Shown here: positions 30,969 through 37,791 of the stretch, in pieces
Layout: each line of letters opens with the position of its first letter
Numbering within the stretch: position 1 is the stretch's first letter
From: Microbulbifer agarilyticus
GTDB taxonomy: Bacteria > Pseudomonadota > Gammaproteobacteria > Pseudomonadales > Cellvibrionaceae
NCBI RefSeq assembly: GCF_001999945.1
Contig: NZ_CP019650.1
Coordinates: 1,736,001 to 1,800,000, forward strand
Direction: 5' to 3'
Length of the DNA: 64,000 nucleotides
Notes under the pieces: generated by a model
What the model was told of the DNA's origin: nothing
Database searches by the model: none
Seen by the model: the letters and a program-made list of their open reading frames with translations, nothing else
Made by a program: the position numbers and the translations under genes

Positions 30969-32096
30969 ATGAACATATCGACTGCAGTAATCAGATTCAC
31001 TGTCTTTGTCATCTTTGTGGCAAGCGCCTTTCACTTTGGCCGCGCGAGCGCTGCGGAGTTGGAAGTGCGGGTGCTAAACCCGCCAGCCGATGGCAATCTG
31101 ATTTTTCAGGTGTACGACAACCCGGATGCATTTGGTGACTTTCGCAGTCCTCGCAGTGAGATGGTCATGGGGGTAAATGCGGAAGGTGTATACCGTTTGT
31201 CCGGTGTACCGAGTGGCACCATCGCGGTGCTGGTGTACGCAGATGAAAACAATAACGGCGCCCTGGACCGAACCTTTATCGGGATTCCCAAAGAGCCGAT
31301 TGGCTTGTCAAACAGCTATCGCCCCAAGGGGCCGCCGAGCTTTCAGCGCGCAAGCTTCTATCTCGCCGACGGCCAAACCACCACCATCGATATAGAACTG
31401 TTCCAGGTACTTGGCGAGGCCGGGCAGTGGGGTGTGGGTATTGGCGTGATCGGGCGCAGCAGTCCCTACGTGGGCTCTGATTCGGCGGTCACCCAGGTTA
31501 TCCCTGCCATTACCTATTTCGGCGAGCGGCTACAGTGGGTGGGCCCGAGCCTGCGTTACGGGATTTGGGGGAGTGACACCCTGCGTTTCGCAGTGAATGC
31601 CACCTACCGTGTGGGGGCTTACGAAGAGAGCGATAGCCCGATCCTGGTTGGTCTCGGAGACCGCGACAGCACCCTAATGGCCGGCGTCGGCCTGGTGTAC
31701 GACGGTCCCAACCGCATTGATGTGGATTTTCGCTATCAGCACGATGTGCTGGACCGCTTTGGCGGCGGTACCGCAGAATTCCGCGTGTCCAAGGGGTTCC
31801 AGACTGGCAATGTCAGCTGGGGACCATCTTTGGGGGTGAACTGGCTGAGTAGTGATCTCGCCAACTATGACTTCGGGGTGCCCATCTGGGCGGGCAACCC
31901 CGTCAGGCCCGCATATGACGTCGGCAGTACGGTTACGGTCGAAGGCGGCGTTGGCGGAATCCTGGAGATCACCGAGCACTGGCGCCTGGTCATCGACCTG
32001 AACGTGGAATACTTGGGTGATGACATCTCGGATAGCCCCATCGTCGACGACAATCACGTACTCAAGGGCTTCGCCGCGATTACCTACACCTTCTGA
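30969..32096 (+). CDS. Exported DUF2141 - MipA/OmpV fusion protein
   Basis: Signal peptide to about residue 28 (FHFGRASA / AELEV). Residues about 30-145 match the DUF2141 pattern: EVRVLNPPADGNLIFQVYDN, then VLVYADENNNGALDRTFIGIPKEPIGLSN. From about 150 to the end it is an OmpV/MipA-type outer-membrane beta-barrel: GQWGVGIGVIGRSSPYVGSD, alternating aromatic strands, ending in AAITYTF with the terminal Phe that outer-membrane proteins use for BAM assembly. The two domains are usually found in separate proteins. Function unknown; MipA members scaffold murein enzymes. It follows katG by 109 bases. Confidence 0.8.
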   Translation: MNISTAVIRFTVFVIFVASAFHFGRASAAELEVRVLNPPADGNLIFQVYDNPDAFGDFRSPRSEMVMGVNAEGVYRLSGVPSGTIAVLVYADENNNGALDRTFIGIPKEPIGLSNSYRPKGPPSFQRASFYLADGQTTTIDIELFQVLGEAGQWGVGIGVIGRSSPYVGSDSAVTQVIPAITYFGERLQWVGPSLRYGIWGSDTLRFAVNATYRVGAYEESDSPILVGLGDRDSTLMAGVGLVYDGPNRIDVDFRYQHDVLDRFGGGTAEFRVSKGFQTGNVSWGPSLGVNWLSSDLANYDFGVPIWAGNPVRPAYDVGSTVTVEGGVGGILEITEHWRLVIDLNVEYLGDDISDSPIVDDNHVLKGFAAITYTF

Positions 32097-32105
32097 TCGG
32101 CCACA

Positions 32106-32124
32106 GGGCCCAATCACTGGGCCC
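32106..32124 (+). terminator. GGGCCCA hairpin after the OmpV-type gene
   Basis: GGGCCCA / TGGGCCC with an ATCAC loop, 10 bases after the stop at 32096. No T-tract; probably a 3'-end structure. Confidence 0.35.
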
Positions 32125-32346
32125 AGCGGTCCACCCGTTGATCGGGCGCGAGCCAAAAGGTATCGCTGCCAACATTTTTCTGTGGGTCCATTTTCAAGCA
32201 GAGACGCAGCGCCAGAGGTCAGGGCTCGCGCCGCAAGTCAAGTCTGCACATTTCATTTTAAATCATTAGAATGCGCGGCCTTTTGGCCCTGTTGATCCAG
32301 CCCGTTTCCTTACGGCGCTGGCCTCCGTGATGTTGACTGAGGAATT

Positions 32347-32919
32347 ATGATCGTATTCACCCTGACCAATAGCGAAACCGATGAAGTATGGGTGGGCACT
32401 GCCCGCGATGGCGTGACCCCCGAGGCGCGTTTTCGACAGATCCAAGACGCTGTTGCCCTGGGTATCGACCACCCGTTTTACCATGAGCTGAAGGCCTTTG
32501 GTGCCCATGCTTTTGAGGTGGAACTGTTTGCGGCGGTGGAAGACCGCCTTGAGCAGCAGGAAATGGTAGAGGAAGCGCTGGATACCTATAACGCTAAAAG
32601 CCTGGTGGGCATAAAGACCGTGCGCTCCGGCACCACCAAAGCGGCTCTGGCGCCTAAGCCGAAGGCCAGACCCCGTGCCACTGCCTCCAAAACCGTGACC
32701 AAGGTAACTGCCAAACGCACCACTAAACCGGCAAAAGAAAAGATTGCTACTGGTCGCACCGGCAGCGCGGCACGCGAGCGTGCGATTAAGGCTGGTATTG
32801 AAGCAGAGAAGGCCGCCATAGCTGCCGCCAAGGCGAAAAGAGTGCAGGATGAGGCGGATGAGATGAAGAAGATTCTGGCCGCACTGGATTCCCGTGGGTC
32901 GAGCATGGCACGCCGATAA
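32347..32919 (+). CDS. Degenerate GIY-YIG domain protein with Lys/Ala-rich tail
   Basis: 190 aa. Residues 1-95 follow the GIY-YIG fold layout: first strand VFTLTNSETDEVWVG (in place of GIY...YIG), an Arg in EARFRQIQDA, FYHELKAFGAHAFEVELF, and the usual closing LEQQEMVEEALDTYNAKSLVG. The catalytic Tyr pair is replaced, so nuclease activity is doubtful. Residues 100-190 are basic and Ala/Lys-rich (KPKARPRATASKTVTKV), like histone H1-type or DNA-binding tails. Suggested role: non-catalytic DNA binding; inference only. It has a terminator behind it and stands alone. Confidence 0.6.
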   Translation: MIVFTLTNSETDEVWVGTARDGVTPEARFRQIQDAVALGIDHPFYHELKAFGAHAFEVELFAAVEDRLEQQEMVEEALDTYNAKSLVGIKTVRSGTTKAALAPKPKARPRATASKTVTKVTAKRTTKPAKEKIATGRTGSAARERAIKAGIEAEKAAIAAAKAKRVQDEADEMKKILAALDSRGSSMARR

Positions 32920-32941
32920 GCAGTAGTCATATCCAAGAAAG

Positions 32942-32963
32942 AAAGGCGCCTGCGGGCGCCTTT
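32942..32963 (+). terminator. Terminator after the GIY-YIG-like gene
   Basis: AAAGGCGCC / GGCGCCTTT perfect inverted repeat with TGCG loop, 23 bases after the stop. The T-run is short (TTT then GTGG). Confidence 0.7.
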
Positions 32964-33022
32964 GTGGTATTTAACTTTTGTAAAAGTAGACTTGCAGGGG
33001 AGTAGGCTAAGCTGTTGCCAAC

Positions 33023-33307
33023 GTGCAAGAGAAAAGAGAATGGGGGCGTGCGGTGGAGTTTATTCTTTACTCATTGGTGGCGTCGGTCGTTTTGACCCTG
33101 TTGGTGAACCTGATTCCGCTGGTGTTTCCCGATGCCGCGAGCAAGGCGCAAAAGAAGATAGAAGAGAATGCCCGCCGCGCAATTGAGCAGCATGAAGATC
33201 CGGAAAGGCCCAGAGTAAAGGTGTTCTTTCCCTGGAAAGCTATGATTCTCGCTTCAATTCTGCTGACAATACTGGTGAATCTTATCGCCTATTTGACTCG
33301 GGGATAG
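33023..33307 (+). CDS. Small two-TM membrane protein
   Basis: 94 aa, not recognised. Two hydrophobic segments (about residues 12-33, VEFILYSLVASVVLTLLVNLIP, and 70-91, AMILASILLTILVNLIAYL) flank a charged, helix-prone loop (KAQKKIEENARRAIEQHEDPER). Both segments carry the same LLVNLI / ILVNLI motif, hinting at an internal duplication. The start is GTG at 33023, or GTG at 33053 which has GGGGGCG before it. Confidence 0.55.
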   Translation: MQEKREWGRAVEFILYSLVASVVLTLLVNLIPLVFPDAASKAQKKIEENARRAIEQHEDPERPRVKVFFPWKAMILASILLTILVNLIAYLTRG

Positions 33308-33356
33308 CGCCAGCTTGAGCGCGCCTTGGAGCAGGTATCAGATACTTAGTGTGCTG

Positions 33357-33926
33357 CTAGTCCGGCAGTGTTTTTGCCTGCATTGATACTTGCTTGGTTG
33401 GCCCGTTGGCACTTTCCGCTCTTCCACTTCCCCCAATTCGCTGTTTGCCGACTTCGGCAAATCCTATTCGTGTGTGAAAACGTTGCGATGGGAGGTTTGG
33501 CGGTTCAAGGTTGTACTCGCAGGTTACCAGGTGAATACCGTTTGTTCGCGCCTCAACAAACAGGTCCTCATACAGAGCAGTGGCAACGCCACCGCCGGCA
33601 GCACTTGGGCTTACAATGATCCTGTCTACATAAATGAATTTTTGATACCGCTCGGCAAACCATCTGAAATTGCTACCGTCATAAGTTGACTGGTTACTGA
33701 ATGCGATCAGGAACCCGGCAAAGCTATCTCCGAAAGCGGCAACTTTGTGATAACTGCTCTGCGCATGCATCTGCTCCAGACGATCACGTGTAAGTTGGCT
33801 CGTCTCGGTCTCAAATTGCCTATTCAAATCGAGTATTTGGGGAAAGTCTCCCGGTTGAGCGCAGCGGATTTGCAGTGTGTCGTGAGGTGGACGTTGGCTG
33901 GTATTTTCGGGGTTAAAATTTGTCAT
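33357..33926 (-). CDS. GNAT-family N-acetyltransferase
   Basis: 189 aa. The GNAT core is visible: RCAQPGDFPQILDLNRQFE near the N-terminus, the acetyl-CoA binding region VDRIIVSPSAAGGGVATALYEDLF (a Q/RxxGxG/A-like loop SAAGGGVA), and CEYNLEPPNLPSQRFHTRIGF, where the usual NxxS/AxxFYxxxGF motif lies. Substrate unknown. Its start overlaps the end of the DCC gene by 14 bases, so it is in an operon with alkB and the DCC protein. Confidence 0.85.
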   Translation of the reverse strand: MTNFNPENTSQRPPHDTLQIRCAQPGDFPQILDLNRQFETETSQLTRDRLEQMHAQSSYHKVAAFGDSFAGFLIAFSNQSTYDGSNFRWFAERYQKFIYVDRIIVSPSAAGGGVATALYEDLFVEARTNGIHLVTCEYNLEPPNLPSQRFHTRIGFAEVGKQRIGGSGRAESANGPTKQVSMQAKTLPD

Positions 33927-34365
33927 TATTCTTTAGGTGGAGGTTGTTGATCTTGCTGATCCCCAGCGCTTTCAGTACCAGGTTTCTGCAAAAGCGCAGC
34001 GTGGGGTACACAATATGTGCCACTGTATTGGACCGAAAGATAACGTAATTAACCCGGTTAAAAAAACCGCTGCGGCCACCCAGTAGAGAGAGCATGTGAA
34101 TCGCATCGGAACCGTAATAAAGCTGCCTGCCAACTTGCAGCACCATACCCTGGTCGATATCCAACCCGCGTCGGGTGACTTCACCAAGCAGCTCGCTATC
34201 TTCCCGCGCATCAATCAGCGTTAGGTTGCCCAAATCTTCGCGAATTCGAACCAGGTTGCAATAGTAGTCGCACATGGGGCACTGCTTGTCGTAGAGCAGC
34301 AGGATCTCTTGGTTCTCAGGCTGTAGCTCGGGGCGTTTCTCCGAGGGTGCTCGTGTTTCACTCAT
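33913..34365 (-). CDS. DCC-family thiol-disulfide oxidoreductase-like protein (DUF393)
   Basis: 150 aa, with the thioredoxin-like DUF393 motif LLYDKQCPMCDYYCNLVRI (Cys-x2-Cys) and the later DAREDSELLGEVTRRGLDIDQGMVL and YYGSDAIHMLSLLGG blocks of the family. Activity is not shown for most members. It lies 27 bases after alkB on the minus strand and overlaps the GNAT gene. A role in cofactor or redox support of AlkB is possible but inferred only from the operon. Confidence 0.85.
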   Translation of the reverse strand: MSETRAPSEKRPELQPENQEILLLYDKQCPMCDYYCNLVRIREDLGNLTLIDAREDSELLGEVTRRGLDIDQGMVLQVGRQLYYGSDAIHMLSLLGGRSGFFNRVNYVIFRSNTVAHIVYPTLRFCRNLVLKALGISKINNLHLKNNDKF

Positions 34366-34392
34366 TTCCTATTGCGTACGTCCTTGCTGTTG

Positions 34393-35439
34393 TCAGCTCT
34401 CCGCCGCTTGGAAGCGGGCAATCTGGCGGTGCATCACGTGAAACCAAACCGGGGGTAACAGGGCCACCAGCATCATTCCCGGATAGCCGGTGGGCATTTG
34501 CGGGCTGGCTTCATGATGGCGGAGGATCGGGTAGGGGCGGCTTGCTCGCGCGTGGTGGTCGGAGTGGCGGGACAGCTCAAACAGTGTGAGCCGGCCTAAA
34601 ATATGGTTGGAATTCCACGAATGCACCGGAGAAACACGCTCGTAACGCGTGCCCTGTTTTACCCGTTGCAGCCCGTAATGCTCGATATAGTTGACTGTCT
34701 CCAGTAGTAGGATGCCTCCGGTCGCCGCGATCAAAAAGCAGACTCCGGCTTTCACACCCAAAAAACCGAAGATCATTGCAACGGCGAAAACCTGCATGAA
34801 CTGCCAGCGGAGCATTTGGTTATGAAGGGAAAACCAGTGCCGTTCTTGTTTGGCGAGTCGCACATTTTCCAACTGCCAAGCAGACAGGTAACCCGTGTAG
34901 ATTGAGCGTATCCAGAAGTGGTAAAGCGTTTCCCCTCTGCGCGCACTGGCTGGATCTTCTGTTGTGGCAACGCGCCGGTGATGGTCGCGGTTGTGCTCGA
35001 CAAAGAAGTGGGTATTTAGTGAGGAGAGCAGGAGCAGCTTGGCGGCAAACTGGGGAAGTTGCTTTGGGCGGTGGCCTAACTCGTGTGCGACATTGATACC
35101 AAAGGTGCCGCACATTAATCCCAGGCTGATGACTGCACCGACGAGTGGCAGTCCGTGCAAGTCGGGTAATACGAAAAAGAAGTAGCCCAGTAGTCCATAC
35201 TGAACCGGCACAGCCAGGTACAGTAACAAGTCATACAGCGGATCAGATTCCACGGATTTTTCTTCCAGCTCGGTTAGGTTTGATACGGGTGCCGGCAGGA
35301 GGAGTTCGAGCAGCGGTAATATGCCATAGGTATAGAGCAGGGGAATGAACGTCCACATTCCGCCCTGACTAAGGCCCAGCAAGACGAGTAAAGGCAAGAT
35401 GTAGGCCGCCAAATAGCGACCGGCGCGCAGAGAGTGCAT
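34393..35439 (-). CDS. alkB: AlkB-type membrane alkane 1-monooxygenase homologue
   Basis: Integral-membrane diiron hydroxylase of the AlkB / fatty acid desaturase superfamily. All His boxes are present: HELGHRPK, EHNRDHHRRVATTEDPASAR and SRHSDHHARASRPY, plus the AlkB signature NYIEHYGLQR. About six TM helices. I use the ATG at 35439 (MHSLRAGRYL), since an ideal AAAGGAGG lies 5 bases upstream; the frame is open to 35508. The product is 348 aa, shorter than AlkB of Pseudomonas (about 400). No rubredoxin or rubredoxin reductase is nearby. Substrate may be an alkane, a terpenoid or a lipid. Confidence 0.85.
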   Translation of the reverse strand: MHSLRAGRYLAAYILPLLVLLGLSQGGMWTFIPLLYTYGILPLLELLLPAPVSNLTELEEKSVESDPLYDLLLYLAVPVQYGLLGYFFFVLPDLHGLPLVGAVISLGLMCGTFGINVAHELGHRPKQLPQFAAKLLLLSSLNTHFFVEHNRDHHRRVATTEDPASARRGETLYHFWIRSIYTGYLSAWQLENVRLAKQERHWFSLHNQMLRWQFMQVFAVAMIFGFLGVKAGVCFLIAATGGILLLETVNYIEHYGLQRVKQGTRYERVSPVHSWNSNHILGRLTLFELSRHSDHHARASRPYPILRHHEASPQMPTGYPGMMLVALLPPVWFHVMHRQIARFQAAES

Positions 35440-35627
35440 AGAGCCTCCTTTGCTGTCTCCCACAGAATTATTGTTTTCGCTATCGGTGCTGCACCCTGTC
35501 GAGTGCATACATCAAGCTGTCGGAGTGATTGGCTACCCAAGGATTAAAGCGTGATTTAGCGCCCGCTGGCAATAGCATCCTTGGCTGAAACCAGTCGGTT
35601 ATCCTAGGCGCGCCACTTGCTGGTATC

Positions 35628-36284
35628 TCACTCTGGCAGACCTTCGAAAATCTGATCCAAAACGAGTGTTTGTTGCGCGGGGCCGGGTGCAAGGCTCAGG
35701 GCGAGTAGTTTTTTGGCGACCTGGTCTCCGGTAATTGGGCGGTATTTCCTCAAACCGGGAAGTTTGCACAGTGTTGGTAGCAGCCAGGCCGCGAACTGCT
35801 CGCCTGCTCGCGCGTGATCGCGAGAGCCCAGCAGTAATGAGGGCTGCAGTATGCTGATGTGTTTGAACGGAAGTTGCAGCACCTGCTGCTCCAGCTCGCC
35901 CTTCATCTTCAGGTAAGCACTCAGGCTCTCGGCGTTGGCCCCGCTAGAGGAAACCAGCAAGTAGTGTGGCACAGCATTTTTTGCTGCAAGCTGCGCGGCT
36001 GCTAATTGATAATCCAAATCAACCTGTCGCTGTGCTGCGATTGAGCCCGCCTGTTTTTTTGTGGTGCCGAGACAGGAGAATAGGCAGTCACCTGAAAACA
36101 GCGATTGGTAATCCTCGAGCTGGTCGAAATTCACTACATGATTTTCGACCTTGGGCGACTGGTGTGGTGCGGGCCTGCGGGTGAGTGTGACGACGTGCGT
36201 AAAATTGTCGGAGTTTACTAATTGCTCCACCAGTGCCTGGCCAACCAGCCCGGTGGCTCCCAGTACGATCGCAGTTTTGGCCAT
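35628..36284 (-). CDS. NAD(P)-binding oxidoreductase (HTATIP2/YbjT-like atypical SDR)
   Basis: 218 aa Rossmann protein. Motif VLGATGLVGQALVEQLV at residue 7 (GxxGxxG), CLFSCLGTTKKQAGS after strand 4, VSSSGANAESLSAYLKMKGELE where the SDR Tyr-Lys region is, and ILQPSLLLGSRDHAR. This is the HTATIP2-like group. Role unknown in bacteria. It lies upstream of alkB on the same strand with 188 bases between. Confidence 0.85.
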   Translation of the reverse strand: MAKTAIVLGATGLVGQALVEQLVNSDNFTHVVTLTRRPAPHQSPKVENHVVNFDQLEDYQSLFSGDCLFSCLGTTKKQAGSIAAQRQVDLDYQLAAAQLAAKNAVPHYLLVSSSGANAESLSAYLKMKGELEQQVLQLPFKHISILQPSLLLGSRDHARAGEQFAAWLLPTLCKLPGLRKYRPITGDQVAKKLLALSLAPGPAQQTLVLDQIFEGLPE

Positions 36285-36360
36285 TTTCCGGTCCGTCTTT
36301 CATGCCGTAAGCAGGCATTATTTTTTACCTGCGAGCTGGGTGCAAGGGCGGTCTCCCCGG

Positions 36361-36400
36361 GATTCCTTTGAACCTTTATGGATTCCTATGAACCTCTATG
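36361..36400. repeat. 20-bp tandem duplication
   Basis: Two head-to-tail copies of a 20-bp unit (GATTCCTTTGAACCTTTATG and GATTCCTATGAACCTCTATG, 18/20 identical). The second copy contains the stop codon of the DUF4174 gene (minus strand). Confidence 0.85.
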
Positions 36401-36815
36401 GATCTGACATTTCCTTCTTGCGCATCGGCATGGTGTCGATCAGCCCGAAGGCGACGTCCAGGTTGAGGTCTGAGTATCGCCCTTTGATACTGCCATCTTT
36501 ACCGATCAGCACTGCTGCTGCCCCGGGCGATTCCTTCAGCGTATTCGTAATCTGTTGTTTCAGCGAAGGGGTTATATCCTGCTCGCGGTTACTTTGTATG
36601 CCGGATGGACTGACCAGAAACCACACGAGATCCCGTTCGTTAATCGCTTGCTGGTTTTGGTCCAGCATAAGTCGCACCGCACCGACGTTTTCATTTGCAT
36701 GGATGAGAAGCACACGCTGCTTCCACTGGTACTGCTTGAGTTGGTCCGCTGCCGTGGCAGTGGTGGTGAGAGCAGTAAACGCGAGTGTGATCAGGTAAAT
36801 ACTGAGACGGCGCAT
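36396..36815 (-). CDS. DUF4174 periplasmic protein
   Basis: 139 aa from the ATG at 36815. Signal peptide MRRLSIYLITLAFTALTTTA. The mature part follows the DUF4174 pattern: LKQYQWKQRVLLIHANENV, then WFLVSPSGIQSN and AAVLIGKDGSIKGRYSDLNL, resembling a thioredoxin-like fold with the last block typical of peroxiredoxin-like periplasmic proteins, but without visible catalytic Cys. Function unknown. Monocistronic; divergent from the His-rich gene. Confidence 0.85.
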   Translation of the reverse strand: MRRLSIYLITLAFTALTTTATAADQLKQYQWKQRVLLIHANENVGAVRLMLDQNQQAINERDLVWFLVSPSGIQSNREQDITPSLKQQITNTLKESPGAAAVLIGKDGSIKGRYSDLNLDVAFGLIDTMPMRKKEMSDP

Positions 36816-37020
36816 CGTGGAAACCTCGAATGGCACGATTTACTTCTTTCAGTATATACAAGTGTTGGAATTGTGCGCCTTGTCGATAGGCACTTACGTA
36901 GCAGTTCCGCCCTATGGGGTTGGTTGGACCGGGTATGTCCGGCGAGTGCCGGGACGCTGGTCTAACCTAGAGAGACGGATTTCACAGCACTCTTTCTGTT
37001 CACTTAGCGGAGGCGAAACA

Positions 37021-37359
37021 ATGGCGTGTTCTCATACCCATACACACCCAGGCCATACCCACGGCGCCGGCTGCGGTCATACCGCCGTGCGACATGGCGA
37101 CCATACAGACTACTTGCTCGACGGCAAGTTACATCACCCACACGGTGATCACTGCGATGAACATGCGATTGAAGTAAGTGCCACTAACCCAGATGGTTGT
37201 AATCCGGTGCACACTTGTGGTGAACATGTGCATGGTCCTGGTTGTGGGCACGAGGCGATTCCTCACGGGGATCATGTCGACTACATCGTCGACGGTCGAT
37301 TACACCATGTTCACGATGGGCATTGTGACGACCACGGTCCTGTTGAAATCGTTAACTAG
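37021..37359 (+). CDS. Histidine-rich tandem-repeat protein, putative metal binder
   Basis: 112 aa with about 24 His and 7 Cys, no signal peptide. The sequence has two near-identical repeats: HGAGCGHTAVRHGDHTDYLL (about 14-33) and HGPGCGHEAIPHGDHVDYIV (about 71-90), each followed by DG-LHH-H--HCD-H. The N-terminus (SHTHTHPGHTH) adds more His. A zinc/copper/nickel chelating or storage role is the natural reading. Homologues are sometimes given a mistaken enzyme name. GGAGG sits before the ATG. Its 3' end overlaps the end of the cupin gene by 8 bases (convergent). Confidence 0.75.
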   Translation: MACSHTHTHPGHTHGAGCGHTAVRHGDHTDYLLDGKLHHPHGDHCDEHAIEVSATNPDGCNPVHTCGEHVHGPGCGHEAIPHGDHVDYIVDGRLHHVHDGHCDDHGPVEIVN

Positions 37360-37717
37360 CGGTTTTTGAATGACTGCTGTCAGGGCTCTCGTCCTGGCAG
37401 TAGTGAATTGCCAGCCACACGCAGGTCTCATCGGGAGAAGTCCAGCGCACTCGGTGTTTGCAATGTGCGGGGATATCCAGGTAGTCACCCTTTTCCAGGT
37501 GGGTGATAGACCCATCTTCAAATTCCAGCTCGGCGCTTCTTTCCAGTAATACCACCCATTCCGCGCGCGTTTGGTCGCACCAGCCGTGATCCGGGGTTTT
37601 GTGCCCCCGGGAAATAATCCTTTCGATTAATGTGTTTTCTGACTGATTTAGAGTTTCGAACAATTCATCTTTGAGTTGCCCCGCTGGAATATTCCGAAAC
37701 AAGTTGCCGCTTTTCAT
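37352..37717 (-). CDS. Cupin-domain protein
   Basis: 121 aa single-domain cupin. Cupin motif 1 region WVVLLERSAELEFEDGSITHL, then motif 2 KGDYLDIPAHCKHRVRWTS with HC...HR metal-type residues; upstream IISRGHKTPDHGWCDQTRAEW. Probably a small cytosolic metal-binding cupin; substrate unknown. ATG at 37717 preferred over TTG at 37735. The start is just beyond the chitinase terminator, so the promoter must lie within or before that hairpin region. Confidence 0.8.
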   Translation of the reverse strand: MKSGNLFRNIPAGQLKDELFETLNQSENTLIERIISRGHKTPDHGWCDQTRAEWVVLLERSAELEFEDGSITHLEKGDYLDIPAHCKHRVRWTSPDETCVWLAIHYCQDESPDSSHSKTAS

Positions 37718-37733
37718 TGAGAAATTTTTACCC

Positions 37734-37777
37734 AAAAAGACCGCCTGCCCACAGCCGGTAAAACTGTGGGCAGGCGG
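37734..37777 (-). terminator. Strong rho-independent terminator of the chitinase gene
   Basis: CCGCCTGCCCACAG / CTGTGGGCAGGCGG, a perfect 14-bp stem with a 9-base loop. On the minus strand it is followed by TC and five T. It lies 14 bases past the chitinase stop (37792). Confidence 0.9.
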
Positions 37778-37791
37778 TGGTTACATCGTTC

